Shown here: one piece after another, positions 8,442 through 17,266 of the stretch
Position numbering within the stretch: the first letter of the stretch is position 1
Layout of the letters: each line of letters begins with the position of its first letter
Assembly (NCBI RefSeq): GCF_024199905.1
Contig: NZ_JANAFB010000004.1
Coordinates: forward strand, 1-64,000
Source: Rothia santali
Lineage (GTDB): Bacteria; Actinomycetota; Actinomycetes; Actinomycetales; Micrococcaceae
DNA length: 64,000 bases
Reading direction: 5' to 3'
Made by a program: the position numbers and the translations under genes
The notes under the pieces: model-generated
Database searches by the model: none
Told to the model about the DNA's origin: nothing
What the model saw: the letters and a program-made list of their open reading frames with translations, nothing else

Positions 8442-9635
8442 TCAGAACAGCCGCCCGCTCGCGATCCGCGCGCCCTCGGTCAGCGACCGCAGCTTCGCCT
8501 CCGCGATCTCCGGGTGGATGCGCCCGCCCAGCCCGCAGTCGGTCGAGGCGATCACGTTCTCCCGCCCCACCACGGAGGCGTACTGCTCGATCCGCTGCGC
8601 GACCAGCTCGGGGTGCTCGACGACGTTGGTCGAGTGGGAGACGACGCCGGGCAGGATCAGCTTCCCCTCGGGCAGCTTCACACCCTCCCAGTCCTTCCAC
8701 TCGTGGGCGTGGCGGACGTTGGCGGCCTCGAAGCTGTAGGCCCCGGCGTCGATCGTGAACAGCGACTCGATGAGGTGCTTGATCTCGATGTCGGTGGTGT
8801 GCGGCCCGTGCCAGGAGCCCCAGCACAGGTGGAAGCGCACCTGCTCCTCGGGGATGCCGCGCAGCGCGTAGTTGGCGGCCTCGATGGCCAGCCGGTTGAA
8901 GCGCAGGTACTCCTCGATCGTGGGCTCGGGGTTGAGCTGGTCCCACGCCTCGGCGATCGAGGGGTCGTCGAGCTGCACGATCAGCCCGGCGTCGGTGATG
9001 GCCTTGTACTCCTCGTGGAGGACGTCGGCCCACGCGTAGATGAACTCCTCGTCGGTCGCGTAGTGGCGGTTGCCGATCCGCGAGGCCGAGCCGGGGGAGA
9101 GCGCGGCGACGAAGGCCTCCGAGGCCCCGCTGCGCTCGACGGCGCCGGTCAGGTTGCGGATGTCCGCCGCGACGGCGTCCCCGCCCTCGTAGGTCAGGGG
9201 CCCGGTGGCGATGGGGAACTCGCGCGAGGGGTCGTTGCCCAGCTCGAGCTCGGCGTAGAAGTCGGCGAAGCGGGTCCAGTCGCGGCGCACCGCGAAGCTG
9301 TTGTACCGGCCGTTGCCCGGGGTCTTGAGGATCTCGTCGAAGGTCACGCCGTCGACGACGTCGAGCCCGCCGGTCCGCGCGAAGGAGTAGTGCCACCACG
9401 CGCCGTAGTCGACCGTGCCGGCCATCGCGTGGCCGTACTCGCCGTCGTTGACGGTGTCGAGGCCGATCTCGACCTGCCGCGCCACGACCTCGTCCACCGA
9501 GCGGGTCAGGACGGACCGGAAGTCCTCCTCGCTCAGCGAGCCGTCCCGCCGGGCCGCGTTGGCCTCGCGCAGGGCCGTGGGGCGCGGCAGCGAGCCGACG
9601 TGGGTGGTGCGGATGCGGTCCGAGCTGTTGAGCAT
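8442..9635 (-). CDS. MetE C-terminal-like, cobalamin-independent methyltransferase family protein
   Basis: A 397-residue protein that matches only the catalytic (C-terminal) half of cobalamin-independent methionine synthase. The N-terminal RTTHVGSLPRP and the C-terminal STDCGLGGR, which contains a zinc-ligand cysteine, are diagnostic; HLCWGSWHG gives further candidate ligands. I chose ATG 9635 because AGGAGG precedes it and it starts right before the conserved RTTHVGSLPRP; longer in-frame starts add Arg-rich non-conserved sequence. Relatives include methionine synthases that use other methyl donors and coenzyme-M lyases, so the reaction is uncertain. Methyl transfer to homocysteine is the parsimonious guess, and it would suit a locus rich in betaine demethylation. 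Confidence 0.88.
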   Translation of the reverse strand: MLNSSDRIRTTHVGSLPRPTALREANAARRDGSLSEEDFRSVLTRSVDEVVARQVEIGLDTVNDGEYGHAMAGTVDYGAWWHYSFARTGGLDVVDGVTFDEILKTPGNGRYNSFAVRRDWTRFADFYAELELGNDPSREFPIATGPLTYEGGDAVAADIRNLTGAVERSGASEAFVAALSPGSASRIGNRHYATDEEFIYAWADVLHEEYKAITDAGLIVQLDDPSIAEAWDQLNPEPTIEEYLRFNRLAIEAANYALRGIPEEQVRFHLCWGSWHGPHTTDIEIKHLIESLFTIDAGAYSFEAANVRHAHEWKDWEGVKLPEGKLILPGVVSHSTNVVEHPELVAQRIEQYASVVGRENVIASTDCGLGGRIHPEIAEAKLRSLTEGARIASGRLF

Positions 9636-9920
9636 GCTTCCTCCTGGGGTCGTGTCGCGGGGAGGGCCCGCCGCCCGGACGGCGTCGTGCGCTCCCCTCC
9701 CAGCTTGGCCCGCCCGGGGCCTCCGTGCCAACCGCCCTCCGGGATCACGGCGGTGTGACGACATGACGGCGCGACCGGTGCATATGAAGCACGAGGCATC
9801 CTTCTCGACGCCGATGGGTGAGACGATGTTTCAGCATCCGAGACGGGGGAGGGTGAGTGCGGGCCGCCCCCGCACCGGGAGTACCCTCTTTAACAGCATG
9901 TCTGACCTGAGGAGGAGCCC
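9636..9920. promoter_or_regulatory. Divergent intergenic region, MetE-like / ilvD
   Basis: This 285-base spacer separates the divergent MetE-like gene and ilvD and must hold both promoters. An A+T-richer patch lies at about 9776-9835, and a GTACCCTCTTTAACA stretch close to ilvD is a possible core promoter. I could not recognise a cobalamin, SAM or branched-chain leader element by eye. Confidence 0.4.
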
Positions 9921-11762
9921 ATGCCCGAGCTGCGCTCGAGAACATCCACGTCCGGACGCAACATGGCCGGCGCCCGCGCCCTGTGGCGCGCCACCGGCAT
10001 GAAGAGCGAGGACTTCGGCAAGCCCATCGTCGCGATCGCGAACTCCTTCACCCAGTTCGTCCCCGGCCACGTCCACCTCAAGAACATGGGCTCGCTCGTG
10101 GCCGGCGCCATCGAGGAGGCCGGCGGCGTCGCCAAGGAGTTCAACACGATCGCCGTGGACGACGGCATCGCGATGGGCCACGACGGCATGCTCTACTCGC
10201 TGCCCTCGCGCGACATCATCGCCGACTCGGTCGAGTACATGGTCAACGCGCACCGCGCCGACGCCCTGGTCTGCATCTCCAACTGCGACAAGATCACCCC
10301 CGGCATGCTCATGGCCGCGATGCGCCTGAACATCCCGGTCGTCTTCGTCTCGGGCGGGCCCATGGAGTCGGGCAACGCGATCGAGGGCGTGATCGAGCAC
10401 CGCCTGGACCTGGTGGACGCGATGTCCTACGCCGTGGACGAGAGCGTGACCGACGAGCAGCTCGCCCAGATCGAGGAGAACGCCTGCCCGACCTGCGGCT
10501 CCTGCTCCGGCATGTTCACCGCCAACTCGATGAACTGCCTGACCGAGGCGCTCGGCCTCTCGCTGCCCGGCAACGGCACGACGCTGGCCACGCAGGTCGC
10601 GCGCAAGGAGCTGTTCCTCAAGGCCGGCCGCACCGTCGTCGAGCTCGCCAAGAAGTACTACGAGGAGGACGACGAGTCGGTCCTGCCGCGCAACATCGGC
10701 AACAAGAGCGCGTTCGGCAACGCGATGGCGCTCGACGTCGCGATGGGCGGCTCGACCAACACCGTGCTGCACATCCTGGCCGCCGCGCAGGAGGCCGAGA
10801 TCGACTTCACCCTGAAGGACATCGACCGGATCTCCCGGCGGGTGCCGTGCCTGACCAAGGTCGCGCCCAACTCGACCCGCTTCCACATCGAGCACGTCCA
10901 CAAGGCCGGCGGCATCCCCGCGATCCTCGGCGAGCTGGACCGCGCCGGGCTGTTCACCCACGAGGGCGTGCGCACCGTGCACGCCGAGTCGGTGGACGCG
11001 TGGCTCGACGAGTGGGACATCCGCCGCGAGACCGCGAGCGAGCGCGCCCGCGAGCTGTTCCTCGCCGCCCCGGGCGGGGTCCGCACCACGCAGGCGTTCT
11101 CCACGGCCAATAAGTTCGACTCGCACGACGTCGACCCCGAGGATGGCTGCATCCGCTCGGTCGAGCACGCCTACACCAAGGACGGCGGCCTGGCCGTCCT
11201 GTTCGGCAACATCGCCGAGGACGGCGCGATCATCAAGACCGCCGGCATCGACGAGTCGCTGTTCCACTTCACCGGCAAGGCCTTCGTGGTCGAGTCCCAG
11301 GACGAGGCCGTCTTCGAGATCCTCTCCAAACACGTGAACCCGGGCGACATCGTCGTCATCCAGTACGAGGGGCCCAAGGGCGGGCCGGGCATGCAGGAGA
11401 TGCTGTACCCGACGTCGTACCTCAAGGGGCTCGGGCTGGGGAAGGACTGCGCGCTCATCACCGACGGGCGGTTCTCCGGCGGCACCTCGGGGCTGTCGAT
11501 CGGGCACATCTCGCCCGAGGCGGCCTCCGGCGGCGCGGTGGGCCTGATCCAGCACGGGGACGAGATCGAGATCGACGTCGCGAACCGCGTGCTGCGCGTC
11601 AACGTCTCCGACGAGGAGCTGGCCGCCCGGCGCGAGGCCCGCGGCCCGCTGCCCTGGAAGCCGACCAAGCCGCGCGAGCGCGAGGTCTCCCGCGCGCTGC
11701 GCGCCTACGCCTCGATGGTCACCAGCGCCGACAAGGGCGCGGTCCGCGTGGTCCCGGAGTAG
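9921..11762 (+). CDS. ilvD: Dihydroxy-acid dehydratase
   Basis: A 613-residue protein of normal family length. It dehydrates 2,3-dihydroxy-3-methylbutanoate (and the methylpentanoate) to the 2-oxo acids in valine, isoleucine and pantothenate synthesis. The iron-sulfur cysteines are in [12 protein letters not shown] and in [19 protein letters not shown], both hallmarks of IlvD. The C-terminal [17 protein letters not shown] motif is present. ATG 9921 is preceded by GAGGAGGAG. The next gene starts six bases after the stop, suggesting cotranscription with the flavoprotein oxidase, although no functional link is obvious. Confidence 0.97.
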   Translation: MPELRSRTSTSGRNMAGARALWRATGMKSEDFGKPIVAIANSFTQFVPGHVHLKNMGSLVAGAIEEAGGVAKEFNTIAVDDGIAMGHDGMLYSLPSRDIIADSVEYMVNAHRADALVCISNCDKITPGMLMAAMRLNIPVVFVSGGPMESGNAIEGVIEHRLDLVDAMSYAVDESVTDEQLAQIEENACPTCGSCSGMFTANSMNCLTEALGLSLPGNGTTLATQVARKELFLKAGRTVVELAKKYYEEDDESVLPRNIGNKSAFGNAMALDVAMGGSTNTVLHILAAAQEAEIDFTLKDIDRISRRVPCLTKVAPNSTRFHIEHVHKAGGIPAILGELDRAGLFTHEGVRTVHAESVDAWLDEWDIRRETASERARELFLAAPGGVRTTQAFSTANKFDSHDVDPEDGCIRSVEHAYTKDGGLAVLFGNIAEDGAIIKTAGIDESLFHFTGKAFVVESQDEAVFEILSKHVNPGDIVVIQYEGPKGGPGMQEMLYPTSYLKGLGLGKDCALITDGRFSGGTSGLSIGHISPEAASGGAVGLIQHGDEIEIDVANRVLRVNVSDEELAARREARGPLPWKPTKPREREVSRALRAYASMVTSADKGAVRVVPE

Positions 11763-11767
11763 GACCC

Positions 11768-13086
11768 GTGGATCAGCGGGAGGCGGCCGACGTCGTGGTG
11801 GTCGGGGCCGGCCTGACGGGCGCCGCCGCGGCCTGGCGCCTCGCCCAGGCGGGCCGGGACGTGCTGGTCCTCGAGCGCGACGTCCCGGCGGGGCGCCTGG
11901 GCTCCTCGCACGGCTCGGCGCGGATCTTCCGCTACGGGTACGCCGACGGCTTCTACACCGACCTGCTGCGCCGCGCCGAGGCCGGCTGGCGCGAGCTGGA
12001 GGAGGCCTCGGGCGCGCGCCTGATCACCCGGACCGGCGGCCTCGACTTCGGCCCCGAGCGTCGCCTCGACGCGGTCGCCGGCGCCTTCGCCGCGGCGGGC
12101 CGGCCCCACGAGCTACTCGCCGCCGGGGAGGCCGCCGAGCGCTGGCCGGGCATCTCCTTCGACTCCCCGGCGCTCTTCCAGCCCGACGCCGGGGTCCTCG
12201 ACGCCGAGGGCACGGTCGCCGCGCTGCTCGACGCCGCCCGGGCCGCCGGCGCGCGGGTCCTGACCGGCTGGGACGTGGCCTCGGTGCGCGAGGGCCCCGC
12301 GGGACCGGCGGCTACGAGGTCCTCGCCCGGGACGGGCGCCGGGCGAGCGCGGGCCGGGTCGTGGTGGCCGCGGGCGGCTGGCTCCCGGGCCTGCTGGGCG
12401 AGCTGCCCCTGCCGCCCGGCTGCCTCGAACGGCTCCCGGCGCTGCGGGTCATGCAGGAGGCGGCGTTCCACTTCCCCTACCGCGACGGGGTGGACGCGGC
12501 CGGTCCGGCGACGCATTCCGCCCCCGGTCCGGCGGCGCCCTCCGCCCCCGGCTCGCCGCCGCATTCCGCCCCCGCGGCCGGTCCGGTTCCGCCCTCCGCC
12601 CCGGGCCCGCCGTCTGCGACCCCCGCCCCCTGGCCCGTCCTGATCCACATGGGGGACGGCCTGCCGGTCTACGCCCTGCCCGGCGGGCGCGACGCCGGGC
12701 ACCGCGGGCAGAAGGTCGCCCGGTTTAACGCGGGGCGGCCCCTGCGCGACGCCTCCGGGCAGGACCTCCGGATCACCGAGGCGCAGCGCCGCGACGTCGT
12801 GGACTTCGTCCGGGAGCGGCTGCCCGGCCTCGTCCCCGAGCCCTACGCCGAGACCACCTGCCTGTTCACCAACACGCCCGGCGAGGACTTCGTGCTGGAC
12901 CGGTGGGACGGCGTCGTGGTCGCCTCGCCGTGCTCGGGCCACGGCGGCAAGTTCGCGCCCCTGCTGGGCGAGCTGCTCCGGGACCTGACCCTGCCCGAGG
13001 ACCCCGCGGCGGGGCTCGACGCCGTCCCCGGCCGCTTCCAGCCGTGGCACGGGACCCCGGTGCGGCGCGAGGGCGGCGTGTCCTGA
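11768..13086 (+). CDS. Sarcosine oxidase / N-methyl-amino-acid oxidase-like flavoprotein (frameshifted)
   Basis: The protein has a Rossmann GAGLTGAAAAWRLAQAG motif, the family signature SSHGSARIFRYGYAD, a CLFTNTPGEDFVLD segment whose cysteine aligns with the covalent-FAD Cys of monomeric sarcosine oxidase, and SGHGGKFAPLLGELL near the end. The first frame (GTG 11768) is lost after VREGPAG near base 12308. The conserved reading continues one frame earlier (GGYEVLARDGRR, then VVVAAGGWLPG). The total span is one base short of a multiple of three, so one G is missing around 12306-12313. A Pro/Ala/Ser-rich insert coded by a 24-bp repeat (12505-12606) makes it about 45 residues longer than relatives. 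It would demethylate sarcosine to glycine, formaldehyde and H2O2, or act on a related N-methyl amino acid. Confidence 0.83.
12505..12606 (+). repeat. In-frame 24-bp minisatellite inside the oxidase
   Basis: Four units start at 12505, 12529, 12553 (with a 6-base insertion) and 12583. Each encodes a variant of P-x-x-x-SAP-G, such as PATHSAPG and PAAPSAPG. The array sits between two conserved blocks (HFPYRDGVD and PWPVLIHMGDGLPVYALPGG), so it adds a flexible surface loop. Unit length divisible by three keeps the frame when copy number changes. Confidence 0.75.
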
Positions 13087-13240
13087 GCGGGAGCGGGCAG
13101 CCTCCGGGGGGCGCCCCGGCGTCGTGTTTCCTCTTGATCAACTTATGGTGTGTCTGAGATTACACTTTGGCGTGCGGGGGGCGTAGGCTACCGGGAGCAC
13201 CGCGTGCTCAGCGCGGGGACCGTCGCAGGGAAGGTGTCAC

Positions 13241-14989
13241 ATGAGCAGCTCGTCCACCCCGGGAGCGGGGGCAGGTGCCGGGACGGAGACGGCGTCGCAG
13301 GGGCGGCCCGCGGCCGACCCGCAGGGCGCCTTCGCCGAGGAGCAGGCGGGGTTCCACAAAAGCCTCCGCCCGCGGCAGATCCAGATGATCGCCATCGGCG
13401 GCTCGATCGGCACGGGGCTGTTCCTGGGCGCCGGCGGCCGGCTCGAGTCGGCCGGGCCGGCCCTGTTCGTCGTCTACGCGATCGCCGGGTTCTTCGGCTA
13501 CCTCATCCTGCGCCAGCTCGGCGAGCTCGTGGTGCACCGGCCGTCGTCGGGCTCCTTCGTCTCTTACTGCCGCGAGTTCTACGGCGAGCGCTCCGCCTAC
13601 TTCACCGGCTGGATGTACTGGCTCAGCTGGGCCGCGACGACCATCGTCGACGCGACCGCGATCGCGATCTACGTCCGCTGGTTCGGGCAGTACAGCGAGT
13701 TCGTCGCGAGCATCCCGCAGTGGGTCATCGCCTTCGTCGTGATCGCCGTGGTGGTGGCGATGAACCTGATCTCCGTCAAGGTCTTCGGCGAGCTGGAGTT
13801 CTGGTTCGCGCTCATCAAGGTGCTGGCGCTGGTGATCTTCATGGTCGTGGGCATCTTCTTCGTGATCTTCGGGACGCCCACCGGCTCGGTCACGGGTCTC
13901 TCCCTGATCACGGACAACGGCGGGCTCATCCCCAACGGCCTGCTCCCGGCGCTGGTGGTCTCGCAGGGCGTGGTCTTCGCCTACTCGGGCATCGAGCTGG
14001 TCGGCACGGCCTCGGGTGAGACGGAGAACGCGCAGAAGACCATCCCCAAGGCCATCAACACGGTGATCCTGCGCATCGCGATCTTCTACGTCGGCTCGGT
14101 CCTGCTGCTGACCCTCCTGCTGCCCTACACCGCCTACTCGGCCGACGAGTCGCCGTTCGTCACGTTCTTCTCCTCGATCGGGGTCGACGCCGCCGGGCCC
14201 ATCATGCAGCTGGTGGTCATCACCGCGGCGCTCTCCTCCCTGAACGCCGGGCTGTTCTCCACGGGGCGCGTGATGCACTCGATGGCCATGAACGGCTCGG
14301 CGCCCCGGTTCGCGGGGATCCTCAGCAAGTCGGGCGTGCCGTTCGGCGGGATCCTGCTGACCGCGGTGGTCGCGCTGCTCGGCGTCGTGCTCAACTACTA
14401 CGTCCCGGAGCAGGCCTTCGAGATCGTCCTGAACGTCTCGGCGGTCGGCATCATCGTCGGCTGGGCCGGCATCACGATGCCGCACCTGAAGTTCATCAGC
14501 CTGACCCGGCAGGGCGTGCACGAGCGGCCCGGGTACCGGGCCCCGCTGGCGCCCTTCACCAACTACCTCACGATGGCCTTCCTGGTGGGCGTCGTCGTGC
14601 TCATCGCCTTCGACTTCCCCGTGGGGACCTACACGCTCGCCTCGATGGCGATCGTGATCCCGCTGCTGGTCCTCGGGTGGTTCGTCGTGCGGCACCGGGT
14701 GCGGGAGATCGCCGAGGCCCGGGAGGGGTACACCGGCACCTACCCGGTGATCGTGGAGCCGATCTCGCTGCAGGACTCTCGGCGGGCGCCGGCCAAGAAC
14801 GGCGCCAAGGTCTACATCCACGTCCGGGAGGACGAGGGTGAGGGGGAGGCGCCCGCGGGCGGCCGCGGCGCGGCGGGCGGCCCCGGTGAGCGCCCCGACC
14901 GCGGTGAGCGTCCCGACTCCGGGCAGCGGCCCGACTCCGGTGAGCGGCCCGACCGCGGGGAGGGGCGCGGCCCGGGCGGCGAGGGCTGA
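13241..14989 (+). CDS. APC-family amino-acid permease (AnsP/GabP-like)
   Basis: A 582-residue transporter with the amino-acid permease start motif IQMIAIGGSIGTGLFLGAG in the first helix and about twelve hydrophobic segments. FAYSGIELVGTASGETENAQKTIP is the conserved family loop. Similarity by eye is to asparagine/GABA/aromatic permeases of the AAT group; the substrate is not readable. ATG 13241 follows AGGGAAGG. About 20 disordered residues precede helix 1. The last 40 are a low-complexity tail with GERPDR/GERPDS repeats. A structured hairpin 10 bases after the stop probably ends transcription. Confidence 0.92.
   Translation: MSSSSTPGAGAGAGTETASQGRPAADPQGAFAEEQAGFHKSLRPRQIQMIAIGGSIGTGLFLGAGGRLESAGPALFVVYAIAGFFGYLILRQLGELVVHRPSSGSFVSYCREFYGERSAYFTGWMYWLSWAATTIVDATAIAIYVRWFGQYSEFVASIPQWVIAFVVIAVVVAMNLISVKVFGELEFWFALIKVLALVIFMVVGIFFVIFGTPTGSVTGLSLITDNGGLIPNGLLPALVVSQGVVFAYSGIELVGTASGETENAQKTIPKAINTVILRIAIFYVGSVLLLTLLLPYTAYSADESPFVTFFSSIGVDAAGPIMQLVVITAALSSLNAGLFSTGRVMHSMAMNGSAPRFAGILSKSGVPFGGILLTAVVALLGVVLNYYVPEQAFEIVLNVSAVGIIVGWAGITMPHLKFISLTRQGVHERPGYRAPLAPFTNYLTMAFLVGVVVLIAFDFPVGTYTLASMAIVIPLLVLGWFVVRHRVREIAEAREGYTGTYPVIVEPISLQDSRRAPAKNGAKVYIHVREDEGEGEAPAGGRGAAGGPGERPDRGERPDSGQRPDSGERPDRGEGRGPGGEG
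14885..14968 (+). repeat. In-frame 18-bp minisatellite in the permease tail
   Basis: Four 18-bp units (starting 14885, 14903, 14921 and 14939) plus a partial fifth encode GERPDR, GERPDS, GQRPDS, GERPDR and GEGRG. They extend the cytoplasmic C terminus beyond the normal end of the permease fold. Unit length preserves the frame. Confidence 0.8.
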
Positions 14990-14998
14990 CCCTGCCGA

Positions 14999-15056
14999 GG
15001 CCTCGCGCCGGGCGCGCCGGCATCCCGCCGGCGGGTGCCCGGCTCGTCGCGAGGCC
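14999..15056 (+). terminator. Terminator-like hairpin after the permease
   Basis: Outer stem GGCCTCGCG (14999-15007) pairs with CGCGAGGCC (15048-15056), and inner stem CCGGGC (15008-15013) pairs with GCCCGG (15037-15042), with a 5-base bulge between. It begins 10 bases after the permease TGA. Confidence 0.6.
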
Positions 15057-15391
15057 CTCCGCCGACGGGTCACCCTGCGTCACATCCTCTTCCCTGATCG
15101 ATGTCGACGCCGCGCCCCTCCGCCGCGACCGGAGTCGCCACCGCCGCCCTGCCGAAGTGTTCGAGGGCGGCGTCGCGCTCGATTTCGCGCTGTTCCCGGG
15201 TGCCCGCCCGGATCGTCCCGAAGTCTCGTCTCGACCGGGATCGAGCGCGCCCCGGCGGTTCTCGACTCGCGTCACCTCACCTCCGCCTCACTAGTTGAAA
15301 CGTCCCGGTGTGAACGGTCGCCGCGTCGTTCTGCGCCCGCCTCGGCCGCCCGCTGGGCCCCCTCGCACTCCTCGTCGAGGCGGTGGTTTTG

Positions 15392-15520
15392 ATGGCGGTC
15401 GATGTCCCGATGGAGACGTTCGTTCTGGGGGCGGCGCTGCCTCTCGTTCCGACGCCGGTGCTCGGACGCCGTACGGCGCGACGCCGCTCTCCGGAGCTGG
15501 ACTCTCACCCCGACTGCTGA
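15392..15520 (+). CDS. Possible small hydrophobic peptide, or remnant of a gene
   Basis: A 42-codon frame (MAVDVPMETFVLGAALPLVP...) in the otherwise empty stretch 15057-15537. The frame is open back to a TGA at 15308-15310 and shows about 87 percent G/C at third positions over some 68 codons, typical of real genes here. The upstream in-frame codons spell a hydrophobic stretch (LGPLALLVEAVVLM). There is no clear ribosome site; GTG 15383 is another possible start. It could be a true small membrane peptide or the 3' end of a decayed gene. A long perfect hairpin follows 17 bases after the stop. Confidence 0.25.
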   Translation: MAVDVPMETFVLGAALPLVPTPVLGRRTARRRSPELDSHPDC

Positions 15521-15537
15521 CGTTTTCACCAGTCAGC

Positions 15538-15585
15538 GACGAAGGCGCCCGGCCGGTCCCTCTGGACCGGCCGGGCGCCTTCGTC
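15538..15585. terminator. Perfect 22-bp hairpin
   Basis: Bases 15538-15559 pair without mismatch with 15564-15585 around a CTCT loop (arms begin GACGAAGGCGCC and end GGCGCCTTCGTC). A short T-rich tail (TTTCG) follows on the plus strand. It lies between the possible small gene and the AT-rich promoter region of the CAP-domain gene and probably insulates the latter. Confidence 0.8.
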
Positions 15586-15804
15586 TTTCGTCGCGTCTGA
15601 TCAGACTTTGGTCGTGATCTGTGGGCAAGTCGGGTGAATCCCTAGAACTCCCTGAATCACGGTGATATATATTTTTTCGCAAGCTAAGGCAATTTCGTGA
15701 CCTTTCCTTGATCTTCTTCCCCGCATCCGAGGTACCCCTGTGCCCTGCGCGCCCGGGGCACCTATCACTCGCATCGATCGTTGGAGAACGCAGTGGAGCA
15801 GACC

Positions 15805-16875
15805 ATGACCCTGGACCTGGGGAACGCCCGAGCGGCCTTCGCGCGGCGGTACGTGCCGCGCCACATCGCCCCCGCCGCCCGGGGGGCGGGGATCGGACGG
15901 AAGGTCGGGGCGGGCGCGCTCGTCGCGGCCCTGGCCGCCGGCGGGCTCACCGCCGGGCAGATCGCCGCGGCGCCCCCCGCGCAGTCGGCGCAGAGCGACA
16001 TCGTGCAGGTCAGCGCCGCCAAGCGGACCGCCGACACCCAGCGCATGCTGACCCTCATCAACCAGTACCGCGCGACCAAGGGCCTCAAGCCGGTCAGGTA
16101 CTCGCGCACCCTGTCCGGGATCGTCCAGGAGCACTCGGACCGCCAGGTGGTCGCGGAGTCCTTCTGGCACTCCACGACCTTCATGACCGACCCCCGGGCG
16201 GGCCGGTGGACCCACACCAATGAGATCATCGCCCTGTCCCACCAGGACAGCGTGGACCAGCTCGTCAGCTGGTGGAAGTCCTCCCCGGCCCACAACGCGG
16301 CGCTGATCAGCCCGAAGGCGGAGGTGATCGGCATCGGCCTGACCTACGCCGACGGCAGCCTCCAGAACACCCGCCAGGGCTGGCGGCTCCTGTCCACGGT
16401 GAACCTCTACGGCTACGCCAACGGGGGAGCGCCAGCGGACGCCTCCACCGCGGTCAACGGCGCCCCGGCCCAGGCTCCGGCCCCCACCACGAACCCCGGC
16501 CTGGTCCCCTCGGGCACCTCGGGGTACACCCTCCGCGGCGCCATCGGCGACCGCTACCTCCGCGGGGGAGGGGCCGCCGTCTTCGGCAAGCCCGTCATGA
16601 ACGAGGCGCCCTCCTCCGGCGGGGGTCAGTACCAGATCTTCGACCTGGCCGGGAAGCGCACCAAGATGCTGTGGACCCCCGCGACGGGCGCGCACCCCGT
16701 CAAGGAGTTCGGCGCCATCGGCTTCGAGTGGTCGCTGCGCGGCTACGAGCGCGGCTACGGCTACCCGCTGAACGGCGAGTACCAGGTGGGCAACGAGATG
16801 CGGCAAGACTTCTCCAACGGCTACACCCTGACGTGGAACATGAACAACGGGGCGCTGCGCGTGCTGCGGCGATAA
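15805..16875 (+). CDS. Secreted CAP/SCP-domain protein with LGFP-like repeats
   Basis: A signal-peptide-like hydrophobic stretch (VGAGALVAALAAGGLTAG) is followed by a CAP domain: LTLINQYRATKGLKPVRYSRTLSGIVQEHSD, then FWHSTTF, TNEIIAL and AHNAALI. The C-terminal half has LGFP-like units (GAIGDRYLRGGGAAVFGKPVMNE, and GAIGFEWSLRGYERGYGYPLNGE), repeats that in actinobacteria are thought to bind the cell wall. It is probably exported and wall-attached. I chose ATG 15805 with GGAG upstream at 15795-15798; GTG 15793 and TTG 15781 are in-frame alternatives. The region before it (15605-15720) is unusually A+T rich, with TGATATATATTTTTTCG, and likely contains the promoter. Confidence 0.88.
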   Translation: MTLDLGNARAAFARRYVPRHIAPAARGAGIGRKVGAGALVAALAAGGLTAGQIAAAPPAQSAQSDIVQVSAAKRTADTQRMLTLINQYRATKGLKPVRYSRTLSGIVQEHSDRQVVAESFWHSTTFMTDPRAGRWTHTNEIIALSHQDSVDQLVSWWKSSPAHNAALISPKAEVIGIGLTYADGSLQNTRQGWRLLSTVNLYGYANGGAPADASTAVNGAPAQAPAPTTNPGLVPSGTSGYTLRGAIGDRYLRGGGAAVFGKPVMNEAPSSGGGQYQIFDLAGKRTKMLWTPATGAHPVKEFGAIGFEWSLRGYERGYGYPLNGEYQVGNEMRQDFSNGYTLTWNMNNGALRVLRR

Positions 16876-16916
16876 CGCCGCCGCAGCGCGCCGAACCGGC
16901 GCCGCACACCGCCGGG

Positions 16917-16949
16917 AGGGCCCGGGCCGACGACGTCGGTCCGGGCCCT
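16917..16949 (+). terminator. Terminator-like hairpin after the CAP-domain gene
   Basis: A 15-bp stem (AGGGCCCGGGCCGAC with GTCGGTCCGGGCCCT, one G-T pair) closes on a 3-base GAC loop, 42 bases after the stop, and is followed by TCCGCG. Confidence 0.75.
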
Positions 16950-16999
16950 TCCGCGTCCCGGGGCTCCGGGCCCGCCGGGAGGCCCGCCCGCTGAGGGGT

Positions 17000-17154
17000 G
17001 GCGACTCGTCAGGGGAGGCTCCCCGGGCGGCGTCGACGAGTCGTCACGGGCCGCTGGCATGGGAGGACGACGAGTCGTCGGCCCGCATCCGGGCGGATCC
17101 ACGAGCGCCCCGGTGGCAGCCCGGCGGTTCGACGCGGCGTGCTGACGAGTCGCC
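17000..17154. repeat. Four copies of an 11-bp palindrome GACGAGTCG(T/C)C
   Basis: Copies lie at 17000-17010 (inverted), 17035-17045, 17069-17079 and 17144-17154. The centres are 35, 34 and 75 bases apart. The middle two are perfect palindromes (GACGA-G-TCGTC); the outer two differ by one base and face each other. The array sits upstream of the DUF559-like gene. Regular spacing near multiples of the helical turn suggests a protein-binding array, but the function is unknown. Confidence 0.6.
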
Positions 17155-17266
17155 GACGCCGTCCGCCCCGGATCTCTTTCAAACATCGGAGGAGTTTCCA
17201 CAATCGGGGCCCGCCCCTGTGCCCGACGTACCGGGATCGCGACAGTGAGAGTCATGAACGTGACAG

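Noticed and set aside
9636..9800. Cobalamin riboswitch upstream of the MetE-like gene
   Set aside because: No B12-box-like core was found by eye and the enzyme is not a full MetE.
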